64,000 nt of DNA from Carallia brachiata (taxonomy: Eukaryota > Streptophyta > Magnoliopsida > Malpighiales > Rhizophoraceae). The notes under the pieces were generated by a model, which was not told the origin of the DNA, made no database searches, and worked only from the letters and a program-made list of their open reading frames with translations. The stretch is taken from positions 4,942,466-5,006,465 of the forward strand of contig JADCRB010000013.1 of the NCBI GenBank assembly GCA_021464245.1. The letters run 5' to 3'. Positions within the stretch are counted from its first letter, which is position 1, and the number at the start of each line of letters is the position of its first letter. Positions 1 through 13,468 of this stretch are shown here, piece by piece. Position numbers and translations under genes: made by a program.

Positions 1-783
1 GTTAACGATGTGAAATAATTATAGAGATTGTAATATTGGTTGACTTTTTAATGCACGTATGTAAGGATGGAATTTTAGTAATGAGTCAAAGGAATTTTTT
101 CACTTTAGGATGTCCCACTGCCTGTGGCTTCTGCACTATAGGGTCTAGCAAGAGTTGAATGTACGCAACTTTACCTCTGTTTTGCAAAAAAGCTATTTAT
201 GTGACTCGAATCTCTGACATCTACATCACGATAGAGCAGCCTTACTGTTTCACAAAGGCTTGCATTTTCACTTTGCCTGTCCAAAAGTTGTGCGTGGCTT
301 TGGAGGCAGGTTGTGCATTTTTTTTTGTGTCCTAATGCACAAGCATTCTCCTTTCCAAGTTACGTTATCTTGATAGTGATTCTTAGCCTCATAGTCGAGT
401 AATTTTATTGCTAAAAATGAGTTCTTTGCATTGAAGGGTAAATTTTCTTTTCATGTGCTTTGCATTTCGCGGACTTTATACACGCATGATTGCTGTTGTC
501 CAACTTGCAGAAATAAACAAAAATTGCAACGTGCATGATAGAGCAATACATGTGTGCATCTTTGCTTAGTCTTCTAGGAGTTTATTGTTGTCCATTGACT
601 GATACATGGCCTTTGTGCTTCAATTTGCTCGGATATTGGGTAGTGATTTTGAGGTGATTTCTATTGAAAAAAAGAGACTTGTTCAGATATTGGCTCAGGT
701 TTTTTGACTTTTCATATGTTGACATGTTCTCGTTCTCTATGTGATGATAAGAGTTTTTCATAGCATTTTTACCTTTATGTTAG
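1..783 (+). other. Probable intron 5' of the VPS22-like exon
   Basis: AT-rich sequence without a coding stretch, ending in a T-rich tract and TTAG at the acceptor of the exon that follows. No RNA gene or repeat was recognised in it. Confidence 0.4.
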
Positions 784-873
784 GCTCAAGGCTTTGTGGC
801 TGTCAGCGAAGTACAGGAAAGGCTTTCGTGGACACCCGGATGTGCTATTGATGCACTTGGTGTTTTATTAGAA
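784..873 (+). CDS. VPS22: Internal exon of a VPS22/SNF8-like ESCRT-II subunit (partial gene)
   Basis: A 90-nt exon preceded by a T-rich tract ending in TTAG and followed by the donor GTAAGT encodes 30 residues beginning AQGFVAVSEVQERLSW and ending in IDALGVLLE. This matches the C-terminal winged-helix segment of plant VPS22/SNF8, where an L/RRLSWTSGR.IDALE.LLEEG block is known. VPS22 is a core ESCRT-II subunit that helps sort ubiquitinated membrane proteins into endosomal vesicles. Earlier exons would lie upstream of the window; bases 1-783 read as intron. The last exon, expected to carry a YWFPC motif, was not found in the following 5 kb, so the gene may be truncated here or its last exon may be distant. 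VPS36 is a less likely alternative because its winged helices differ. Confidence 0.6.
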
Positions 874-1295
874 GTAAGTCTTCACTATCCTCACCAGATC
901 ATCGCATTCTCGTTGCCCTTTTACCATCAATCACACATATCCTGGAACCACGGGGCCTGTAATTCGCCTCAAAAATGAATTTTTACTCAGCTTAAAAATC
1001 TAGCAGCTCCTTTGCCTCAAAAACGCTCTTGAGTAATCAAGCAAGCAAAATTCATGGAGCTTTGAGCGTGAGAAGAAGAATTAGTGGACTGCTTTTAGTG
1101 ATTGTTACTCAAGTTCATTGATCCTGTTTCTTTTTCTTTTTCTTTTGATACATCTGAAAGAACGAAAACTAAAGAAATAGGCTAGTTTTTAAGAAACAAA
1201 AGCCCGCAACTTTCTCTGTCTAAGAAAACATGCAAACCATGAGGAGGATGATTAAGAAACACTTTGCCATCAGCACAAAGTATTACTCAAGTTCA

Positions 1296-1560
1296 TCAGA
1301 AATATGCACGTGAATTTCCTGCCCCTAATATATATTGCATATGTACATGCCACTTCCGAGCAATTAAGCTCTTAATATCATTAAAAAGCATTGCTAATGG
1401 ATGAGATGTTGCATGGTGCTTGCTAAGTAAATTCAAAACTTCAAGGGAGTCAGACTCAAATCTTACACGATGATGGCCCAAGTGCCATGCATGTTCAAGA
1501 CCCCTGTGAATTCCTATGAGCTCTGCAGCCATATTAGTGGTCCATCGCTCTTGTTCGGGG
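1296..1560 (-). mobile_element. LINE-type RNase H domain remnant (C-terminal half)
   Basis: The minus strand encodes about 80 residues with the pattern AAELIGIHRGLEHAWHLG, then RFESDSLEVLNLL and a final ILGAGNSRA. This is the second half of the plant RNase H-like domain (RVT_3) found at the end of non-LTR retrotransposon polyproteins and in domesticated copies: the AEL..I..GL..A helix, the E.DS metal-binding motif and the degenerate R.AN stretch. The first half with the N.DG motif is absent and the frame ends right after the remnant. It is a decayed fragment rather than a working gene. It lies about 400 bases beyond the orphan VPS22 exon on the opposite strand. Confidence 0.65.
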
Positions 1561-1920
1561 AAGGCTGACTCCGGCCTTCAATAGTTTGGGTTAAAATACA
1601 TGGTCATCTCTTATGCCTCGAAGACCTTGTTTTTGTTCAAGAATTCATTTCAAATTCCACTACTTTTCAATAGTTATAGATAGTCACGGATTCAGGCCTT
1701 TGCTAAAAACAGAGTTTTGCATGGCATATACTTGATACTTTCCTAAACCTCACTAACGTGGGAATCTCGTTCATTGGGACGTCTTTTGTGCAATGATTAT
1801 TGTTATAGGGTAGGCTGATCACAATTATGTTAGTGGACTTTGGTAAGAATGATCAATCTTGAGAAACTCATGATATAGGCTTACTGTGGTATGCAAAATT
1901 TGTTGCTAATTGCACCATTG

Positions 1921-2345
1921 TTGAACCGGCCGGTTTGACCAGTTGAATTGAGGACCGATCAATTTTTTGTTCAATTCACGATCCATTTATAGTAGGTTTC
2001 CGAACTGGTCATAAATCGGTTGAAATTGAATCGATCAGACCAATCAAATCAAACCAACAAATATTGAAAATTATAATTTAGGTCTAAATCTTATTTAAAT
2101 TATATCTTAAGTCCTAAATTTAATTCAAATTTTTAATTTAGTTTAAATTTGATTGAAACTTTCAATTAATTTTAAAATTAAAAAATTAATATCCAACCAT
2201 CATCTGTAATCATTATTTTGTCAATTATTTTTATAAATATATATTTATTACTAAACATTACTTCTACTGGTTCAAATATCAGTTAAATTTTAAATCATTA
2301 ATTTTTCAGTTTGATGATTCGTCTGGAGAACATTGAACTGCACTA
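1921..2345 (+). repeat. AACCGG-bordered dispersed repeat, copy 1
   Basis: The segment opens with a GAACCGGCCGGTT palindrome, runs through an AT-rich body and ends near GAACATTGAAC. The body, with landmarks such as AATTTTAAAATTAAAAAATT and AAATATATATTTATTACTAAA, reappears in inverted orientation near 32700-33130. This marks a dispersed non-coding repeat, probably a non-autonomous transposon family. No coding capacity is visible. Confidence 0.5.
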
Positions 2346-3463
2346 TGAACAAAAAAAAAAAAAGTTCATTGAGTAATACTGACAAGCAATCTCCATGGGT
2401 AATCTAATGTATTCTAAAACTAAATTTGGTCATATGTGTGGGTGTCCATTGGCCTAAAATTTGTATGTGATGTACACGACAATGCTATTAGCCACTCAAT
2501 TTAGTCAAGGCTCAACCACCGCACGGATCAATTGTTATAGACGCAACGTTTGAGGCTGTGATCAAGATTGTTATCTCTTTTTTTTGGTCTAGTTGTTGAT
2601 CAATCAGTGAACCTTGCTTCCAAGAATTAATGAATCATCCAGTCAGACAAATAAGTCTCCAAAGTCCATCTTCTCCTCGGCTGCATGGGTTCACAATTTC
2701 AGCAATTATTTGTACACAAAAAAATTTTATACTGAATGCAAAACATTTCATATTACACAGATAACATTCTATATAAAATAAAGAAATTTTGTACCACCAA
2801 TCATGTGGTCTAACTAATAAAGGCTTGGATTCTAAGCAAAAAATACTAAGATTTGACTACTGCTAATAACGATTGGTGAAATTAAACTGACCCTGAATTA
2901 TAGGGGTTACGAACAGTTTAGTATTACTTGCCTAACTTACCTCTAATAAAGAATTTAAATAAATTTTTATGACGAGTCTATAAGACTTCACCTTTATTTA
3001 TTCATTCTATATAACATAAACAAAATTTATATGAATATCTACTATATTATTATAATTTATTGTATAAGATATTATCTGTATAATATAAAAATGTATTTTA
3101 CATATAATATAAAAATTTGAAAATTTTTAATTTAATTTTTATTTTTTATGAATATAATTTAACTATAACCTTATACCACACGATGATTAAAATCCACTTA
3201 AAATAAAAATTAAAAAAATAATTTTATATAGTGTAAGATTATAAATATATTTTACTCATTAAAAAAAATAAAATTAAAAAACACTTAAAATTTTATTATA
3301 CTAAAATGAGATCTGTGTTTAACAAGAATTTTCGTAAGTCAGTTATACTTTCTTATTGTATTGAGAATTTGGGATGTCTACTGTCGATCTTAATAGATTC
3401 TTTTTTGTTTTGTTTTTGGGAACTCGTTGATCTTAATGGACAAGATTACAAACTTTTAGTTGT

Positions 3464-3600
3464 AACATTACACCAATATCTAGTATGTCAGTAAATGTGA
3501 GGTCGAGAGTTTGAACCCTCAATTTTTTTAACTGTTCTATTTCCTCAATCAGTTAGTTTAAATTTAAAAAAATTTAAAAAAAAAACATTACGCCAATATC
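3464..3600 (+). mobile_element. Short SINE-derived retroposon with target-site duplication
   Basis: A 17-bp direct repeat, AACATTACACCAATATC at 3464-3480 and the same sequence with one A-to-G change at 3584-3600, flanks 103 bp. The insert carries a B-box-like GAGTTTGAACCCTC and ends in an A-rich tail just before the second repeat. Flanking repeat, pol III internal box and A-tail together fit a 5'-truncated tRNA-derived SINE mobilised by LINE machinery. Confidence 0.6.
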
Positions 3601-4714
3601 ACCAAATATGGCACATTTTTTTTATAGAAGCCAAAAATTAGAAGAAATAACCAAGGCAAGCCTTGCAGCAGTTTTTTTCTTTCGTCTAGATGCCAATTGC
3701 CAAATCGTAACTGAAACTCCAAAGCCAAGACTGGCTCCCAGCTACAGTGATTTTTCTCGCATTCTTCTGCTTCGTCCTCCACTCAAACCAGAGATAATCC
3801 TTAATTAATATTTTGCACGAGCACAAGGAATACAAAAAACAATACTTTATAGACCAAACATGAAACATCCTTAAATAAATTTTTCTCAAAAAAAAAAAAA
3901 TCCATGTATAAGTGACTGAACTCGATAATTGGTGCTATAAGCTGCATGAATTATAACTCGGATTTTCTCGCCGAATAAAACATGAAGTAGGCGGAAGTTC
4001 TATGTATCTACCATGTATAATTTATGGGTGCTAAATATAAAAATTAGAACGATCTAAAATTTGAATTCTAAACTTGACTTATAATTATAATCTCATTTCT
4101 GATCATTAAATTAACTGATTAAAAATCTATTAAGTATGCAGAGTTTAAAGTTTATCAATAAAATATTTCTCCACACAAAAACGTAGTCCTGAGTCCTGAC
4201 TATATTGCAACATTTATTCAATTGTCTTAATATCACTTCTTATTTTGCATAAAAATTCAATTGAGTTCCCATAAAAAAAATGTCTTTTGAAATTTTTACC
4301 AACACATAATAGAAAATTGTGCCAAAAAACTGTAAATTTTTTTTTTATAAAAAAAGTTGATCTTTTAAACACTCTATAATAATCCCATACGCAATCACAA
4401 ACAAACCAAAAAAACATAAGTCTATTTGATTTAGCTTACTGGCATTAGTGGTTGATACTTATCAATGATTCACAATGAATATTGATAACTAATATTAATA
4501 TTTGATAAAAACTATTTCATACTGTTTGTACAATAATGTGATTTTTTTCTAAAATAAACAGACAAAAATCTCTTTTTTTCACATTTCTTTAAAGTAGTAG
4601 AAATCTAACTAATCTATAAAATTAGACGCCACCAAGTTAACACACAATTCTGCAAGACTTATTTGAATAAAAAAAAATGCAAAACACGTGCACGAATAAG
4701 ATTTTATCTGACAT

Positions 4715-4963
4715 TAATGCTTTGTTTGTTTTGCCATAGGAAAGGATAAGAAAAAAAAATATAGAAAATGGTACAGTAATAATAATATTATAATTGATAA
4801 AAAATAATGATTAGAAAGTTGTGAGAAAAAAATATGAATAATAATTTATAAGAGAAAAAGTAAAAATTAATTGTTTGCATTGATAAAAAATAAATAAAAA
4901 AAATATAAATAAAAAATAATTTTTTATATTTTTTTTTTCTTATACAAAACAAACAGACCATAA
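4715..4963. mobile_element. hAT-like MITE, copy 1
   Basis: The 5' end TAATGCTTTGTTTGTTTTG and the reverse complement of the 3' end, TTATGGTCTGTTTGTTTTG, form terminal inverted repeats around 250 bp of AT-rich non-coding DNA. A similar element with a TGTTTGG core lies at 47251-47536. Size, TIR core and lack of coding capacity fit a non-autonomous hAT-type MITE. Confidence 0.5.
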
Positions 4964-5373
4964 GAGATTTTCCTACCACCAAAGTCAGTGGCTAGGTGAA
5001 TATCCGGTGGCTTTTTTCCCTTTGCAAACCCAATTCGAGTTCTCGCAGTGGTGTTAGACTCGTACCTTAAGATGTTAATAAGAGTTTACGATTATATTTT
5101 AAATTTGTTAATATTATAATTATTTTAGATGTAAATTTATTTTATAAAAATAATTGAGTAAGGTATTCAAACAAAATTATTTTAATCTCAATTAAAAGTA
5201 GAATGATCGGCACATCTCTAATACTTTTTTTTATTTTATAAAAAGAGATTTTACTTAAAAAATTTTTATTATATTATCATAAATAATATCTATATGATAT
5301 AAAATATTTTTCATAAGGTATAAAATTTCTTGGGTGAGAAATGAGTCCATAATTTTTGTCTCAATGAATGAAG

Positions 5374-5383
5374 TATAAAAAGG
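5374..5383 (+). promoter_or_regulatory. Likely TATA box of the secreted hydrolase-like gene
   Basis: TATAAAAAGG lies about 100 bases upstream of the start codon at 5475. A CT-rich leader containing a (CT)n run at about 5440-5457 lies between them, as is common in plant 5' untranslated regions. Confidence 0.5.
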
Positions 5384-5474
5384 AAGGAATACTAGGAAAG
5401 AACAAAGAGAGGATACCCCTGTCTGCCTGCCCTCTGTCTCTCTCTCTCTCTCTCTTCTCTGTTTCTCTGAAAAA

Positions 5475-8400
5475 ATGGGGGCACCCAACCAGCTAGCAAC
5501 ACTGACTCTATTCATCTTCCTGCTCACAGTTGCCCCACAAGCTGTGGTGGGCATAGGATTGCCATTTCACCCACAGGACCTGCTGCCTTTATTGCCCAGG
5601 GAAGTCTCATGGCCAATCCTCAACTACCTCAACAGCGCCGTGGATCTCCTGCCGCAGTTTGTTGGGGCGGCTGCCTCGTCTCCAAACACTTCTGTGGAGT
5701 GGAAAGGTTCTTGCTTTTACAAGAACAAGGCCTGGTTGGAGTTCCACAACGAGACTGGCAGTCAGTTTGGCGGTGGCACCCTCCATATCAAGGTTTAAAA
5801 TTTATTTAACCTATCTCTTTATTAGTTGGGGTCTTTATTTGTCTTTTTTTTTTTTTTTTTCAAAGTTGGGGTCTTTATTATGTTATTGGTATTGGGTTTA
5901 GGTGGCTATTGAGAAATTTGATGGATTTTCTATCTGGGTATTGGTTGTTTTGCATTTTGGTGATCGATTTTTACTCCTCTAGTTGTATGAAATCATTGTT
6001 TTGCTTGGTGGGTTTGAGAAATTGAGTATTTGCGCTTGGTTTAGGCTCTTTTTGGGTTACTTATTATGTCTTCTGAGGTATATATATATATACCGTGTTG
6101 GCTTGGCACGGTCGTTTCTGCTGACTTAATTTTTATTTTGAATTTTTAAGTGGTCTTATTATTCAGAATTATTGAAAATGGCTATGTAAAGTGAACTTTT
6201 CCATTGACAGTTGCTGCTGCTTCAGTTCCTTTATAGTTTTCTTTGCATTTGTAGATAGTTTTTTTTTTTTTTTTTAAATAAACAAATAAATTAATCATAT
6301 CTGATTGCATGGACTTGCAAACTGTTCCCAACAGAAAATCACTAATCGGTAATTGAGACTACAATTACAGAAAGTCACTATTGCCTTAGTCTAAATTGGA
6401 GATAATCCTTTAATTACTTTGTTATTGCTTAGTAGCTTCTTCTGGCAGCCTGTTGCATTGTTTTATGTTTCCAACTTTGCAGCAGAAGTCATTGTTACAG
6501 TTCTTGAGTTTGTAATGGTTTTGATTTTTGATCATGTTGCTGAGCCGTTCAGGTTACCAAAGCACACAGCTGGACATGCATGGATCTTTATATTTTTGCG
6601 ACTCCATACCGTTTCACATGGGATTATTATTTTTTGTCCCGGGAGCATACATTGGATTTTAAAGAGTGGGAAGGGAAAGCAGAGTATGAATATGTAAGTT
6701 GCCATGCCCTGTTAGTCTTGAATTGCTGGATTTTATAACTAGGAGGGATTTCTATATTTGAGTCGCTCACTTTGATGAAATCAGGTGAAAAACAGGGGAA
6801 TTTCAATTTTCCTGATGAAAGCAGGGATGTTGGGGACGCTTCAAGCACTGTGGGATGTCTTTCCTTTGTTTACAAATACAGGATGGGGTGAGAGTTCTAA
6901 TCTCAGATTCCTCGAGAAGCATATGGGGGCTACATTTGAAGAACGTCCGCAACCCTGGGTTACCAACATCAGTGTTGAAGATATTCACTCTGGAGATTTC
7001 CTTGCACTATCTAAAATCCGTGGGAGGTGGGGTGGTTTTGAAACTTTGGAGAAGTGGGTCAGTGGAGCTTATGCTGGTCATTCTGCTGTCTGCTTAAAGG
7101 ATGCTGAAGGAAAATTATGGGTTGGTGAGTCAGGACATGAAAATGATAAGGTAATTCTAGAGGTTGCCTATTGCTGAGATCTTCTGCATCATAATACTTC
7201 GATTAGGTTGAAATGATTGCCAGTTGTACCCTTTTAACGTAAAATTTAATGGTAGTTATTTTCTTCTGTTTTGTAAAATTTGAGCATCATCACCTTTAGT
7301 TATTTGTCCTGTGTTTTAGGTTGCACAACTGCTGCAACTGTATAACTGCTATATTGAATGTTGAATTGCACTTGGACCTTGGGCATTTAATTTCTACCAA
7401 GGCAGGTTAATTTTGTAAAACGGATTTGTTGGTTTCAAAAGAAAATAATAATAGTACTTGCACGGAATCTGTTTAATTCCCATATGAATATAAATTCGTG
7501 CGTATGTGTGTGTATACAGTGCCTTTGGTTCTTTCTATACTGTCTCTTTTGCTGTCAATTGATAGTGTTTCCATTCTCCCAGGGCAGCCTTATCTGACCA
7601 AGGAATAAAAGAATTCTTTTGTCTAATGGAAACAAAAAAGGCAATAGAGTTCTTTTGCCCACATCAGGAGATTTTATCTAAATTTCTACGACTTCTAATT
7701 CTATAGAGGCTGTTCCAAACCTAATTTGCCGAGTTATTGAGGGATGCTCAATAAAATGGCTGAAATTAATTAATTTTTTATTTTTAGTTAGTTGAACCTA
7801 GTTGTCTAGGATGAAATGGAAAATTTTAGCAGGTAGGTAAGCAGGCACAATTCTTTTGAGTTGATGATTGTTATCTACTTTTTGGTAATTATTATGAATT
7901 GGGTTAGTGCATAACTGGTGCCTCTTTTTCTTTTTTTCTTTGAAAACATTAATGGGTTGGTAGGGAGAAGATGTTATTGCTCTCATACCATGGGATGAAT
8001 GGTGGGAATTTGAGCTGAACAAGGATGACTCCAACCCCCACATTGCATTGCTTCCTCTGCATCCTGATGTGCGAGCAAATTCAATGAGACTGCAGCATGG
8101 GAGTATGCATTAACCATGAATGGCAAGCCTTATGGATATCACAATATGATATTTAGCTGGATAGACACCGTAGATGGAAACTATCCACCGCCATTGGACG
8201 CACATCTGGTATAGAATTTATCTGCCTCTGAAGAGTCAGTTTTCTGTTTGATCTTGTTTTGGCTTTACCTTGGACTTCCTCTATCTGTGGACCTCAGCAG
8301 GGCTAACAATACCTTATGAACTAAGCTATATTACTGCAAGATACTTGAATCCTGGATATTTAAGTTATGTTGCAGGTGGTCCAAATGTTTTTTTTGGGGT

Positions 8401-10311
8401 TCTGCATTGTTTTTCTTAAAACTTTGCGTATATGAGTTTATTTTGCATTCTCAATTTGCACATTCCCGTGATTTTGAGTGTGACGTCTACCCATATCGTT
8501 GAAATATGCTGAATACCCACAAATTGTTTTGTTACAATGGAGACTATTATAGCTTATTTACTTAAATCCTCTTCACATGTAACAATATACATATCCCAAA
8601 AAAAAAAAAACGTTAAAGAATCTATTATTTGCAATGCTAAAAATGTATTCAATGAATTTGGTTCACATTTTGTCATACTAAAAATTTTCTTTGGGGACGT
8701 TCACTGAGTTGCTATGTCGGAAATTATAGTGTACTCGATGGTTTGGGATGTAAAAATGAGAATTTGCTAGGATTCTAGCAATATATCCTTTTGTAAAATT
8801 AGAGTCGAATGTGGTGAAAAAAAAAATACATATTGGTCAGTGCCACTAGTCTAGTGAAAATTGACAAGCTTTTTGAAAATTCATTTCCTTATAGAACTCG
8901 ACATTCACAATTGCTCTGGGGTCCAACAGGTTGCTTCAGTTATGGCAGTTTGGAGCCAGATTCAACCCGCATATGCTGCCAACCTGTGGAATGAAGCCCT
9001 AAACAAACGACTTGGAACGCAGGTATTCAAGAATTCTGTGCGGTCATTCCTACCATAATGCTATAAGGATAGTGCATGGAAACATTTTGATTAATAGTGA
9101 TCATGTCTATCTATCAAATCTAATTGTTTGGAAACTGAGGATCTTGCTATCTTTACCTAGTAAAGTTAGTGCAGGTATCACTTGTGCCATACACAGGCAT
9201 GAGGCCAAATTTTTGGCCTCCAGTTTTTGTTAGTAAGGGAGTACATGACTCAATTGCTCGTTGATTCTGAAAATGTCCATGCACTTTTTTATTTCCATCT
9301 GTGTTTGGAGTCAGATAATTGTCTGCTGGTCATCTCTGAAGCGATTTGTTTCATTTATTTCTTTTTGGGCTTCTTGCAGGGACTTGATCTTCCTGATATC
9401 TTGGTAGAAACAGGGAAGCGTGGATCATCGTTTGGTGACTGCTGACAATCCAGAGCAGGATGACTGGGTGTATACTGATGGGAAGTCGACTTCGTGTATT
9501 GCATTTGTGCTAGAAATTTACAAGGAAGCTGGGCTATTTGATCCCCTTGCTAGCACCATACAAGTGACCGAGTTTACGGTTAGTCTTTCTAGATTGATTG
9601 AAACTTATGGTCAACAATGTCTGAGGTATAGAAACGTAGGTATGCACATGTGCAGACTTCGCAACCCCACCCCCCACCCAAAAAAAAAAATACAGAAACC
9701 CATATCCGTTACTTTTATGGGGAAGACAACTAAAAATCTTGCGTAAAAGATTTAGAAAGAAGTACATCCTTCTTTTTCGACTCTGAGCAATGATTGTGTA
9801 TGACTTGTCTTTTTTCCCCTCAAAGCTAGCTGATTATAAATTTAGTTAGGATGTATGAATCTGTAAAATCAATTTTGAATGTTAGTCATCTTCTTGGTTT
9901 TTATTGGAAGGAGAGAATTGCAATTTACCTCCACTGCTTGACCATGTGGATTTTGATAAGTTGTTTACCAGGTTCAAATTTTAGTTTGTCATCATCGATG
10001 TTATGTCCATTTGAATGTGATAGTTTTGTGGTAATTCAGACAAAACATGGTTTATTTTGTTCAGTCTTCAATTCATTTTATTGCTGTAAATACAGATTAA
10101 AGATGCTTACACGCTCAGTTTCTTTGAGAACAACTCAAGTCGCCTGCCAAAGTGGTGCAATGATGGGGACGATGTGAAGCTCCCATTTTGTCAAATTCGA
10201 GGAAAGTATCGGATGGAACTACCAGGGTATAATACTATAGATCCTTACCCACATATGAATGAAAGGTGCCCATCCTTACCTCCAAAGTACTCAAGGCCAC
10301 AGAATTGCTGA
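5475..10311 (+). pseudogene. Secreted permuted papain/NlpC-like protein, plant family; frame disrupted
   Basis: Seven exons follow one conserved plant protein of unknown name: 5475-5792, 6553-6693, 6785-7150, 7964-8208, 8930-9022, 9380-9578 and 10096-10311 (TGA), all GT..AG. The product would be about 530 residues. It starts with a hydrophobic signal peptide and has a central block with GDFLALSKIRGRWG, YAGHSAVCL and LWVGESG, later NGKPYGYHN, and then STSCIAFVLE. The order His..Glu..Cys, with GKPY before the Cys, is the layout of circularly permuted papain-like (YiiX/NlpC-P60 type) hydrolases; this assignment is my inference. Exon 4 lacks one base in an A-run near 8077, giving an early TAA at 8111. 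Exon 6 has a net +1 (or -2/-8) shift near 9431-9435. Exon 7 is intact. Everything else is conserved, so it is either a young pseudogene or a good gene with sequence errors. It converges on the P450 gene downstream. Confidence 0.7.
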
Positions 10312-10926
10312 ATAAATTCAGCTTTTCCATCATCTCTTTGACTTGATACCAAAGATTTTGACCTTTTTGGAAGTCCTTTCAATGGAAAGCAGATGAAGCT
10401 GCCAAAATGAAGGTCGGTTCTCATCAGTTGCAAAAATGGTAATGTAAATATTATATACTCGGGGAATAGCAGCTTGTTGTATGATGCCATAGTGTGTAAA
10501 TTGCTATGCAGGTAGAACTCGACCATTTTATTCATTTATTTTCGAATCTTTAAGCTTCACTCTTTTTAACTGAACGGTCTAGAAACAGTCATGACTTTTA
10601 AGTTCTGAATATACCTCCAAGGTCCCATTTGTAAATATAATGTCAGTTTGGTGTTGAGAAGCATGTCTCGGTGTGTGGCATTATGGATGTATAAGATGCT
10701 TTGCTATTTAATGCAGAGAGCAATGTGTACCATGATATGATATGTGCTACCGTGCGACACTTAAATTTTAACCTTATTAAATCATTCAGTTTCCACACAT
10801 TCAAGTTTTGGATTACACTGCTGTAACTATGATCAACTATAGGTAACTGCATCCTTTAACAAGTAACTGACTGTTTGTGAATGAAGAGGCCTGAATACGA
10901 CAGACAATTCTTCTAGCACCCACCCA

Positions 10927-13468
<2,542 letters not shown>

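Larger units (their letters stand above)
1561..5370. other. Intergenic DNA rich in decayed repeats
   Basis: About 3.8 kb of AT-rich DNA without a supportable gene. It contains an AACCGG-type dispersed repeat (1921-2345), a short SINE-derived insertion (3481-3583) and a hAT-like MITE (4715-4963), which are listed separately. The short ORFs here have low-complexity composition. Confidence 0.6.
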
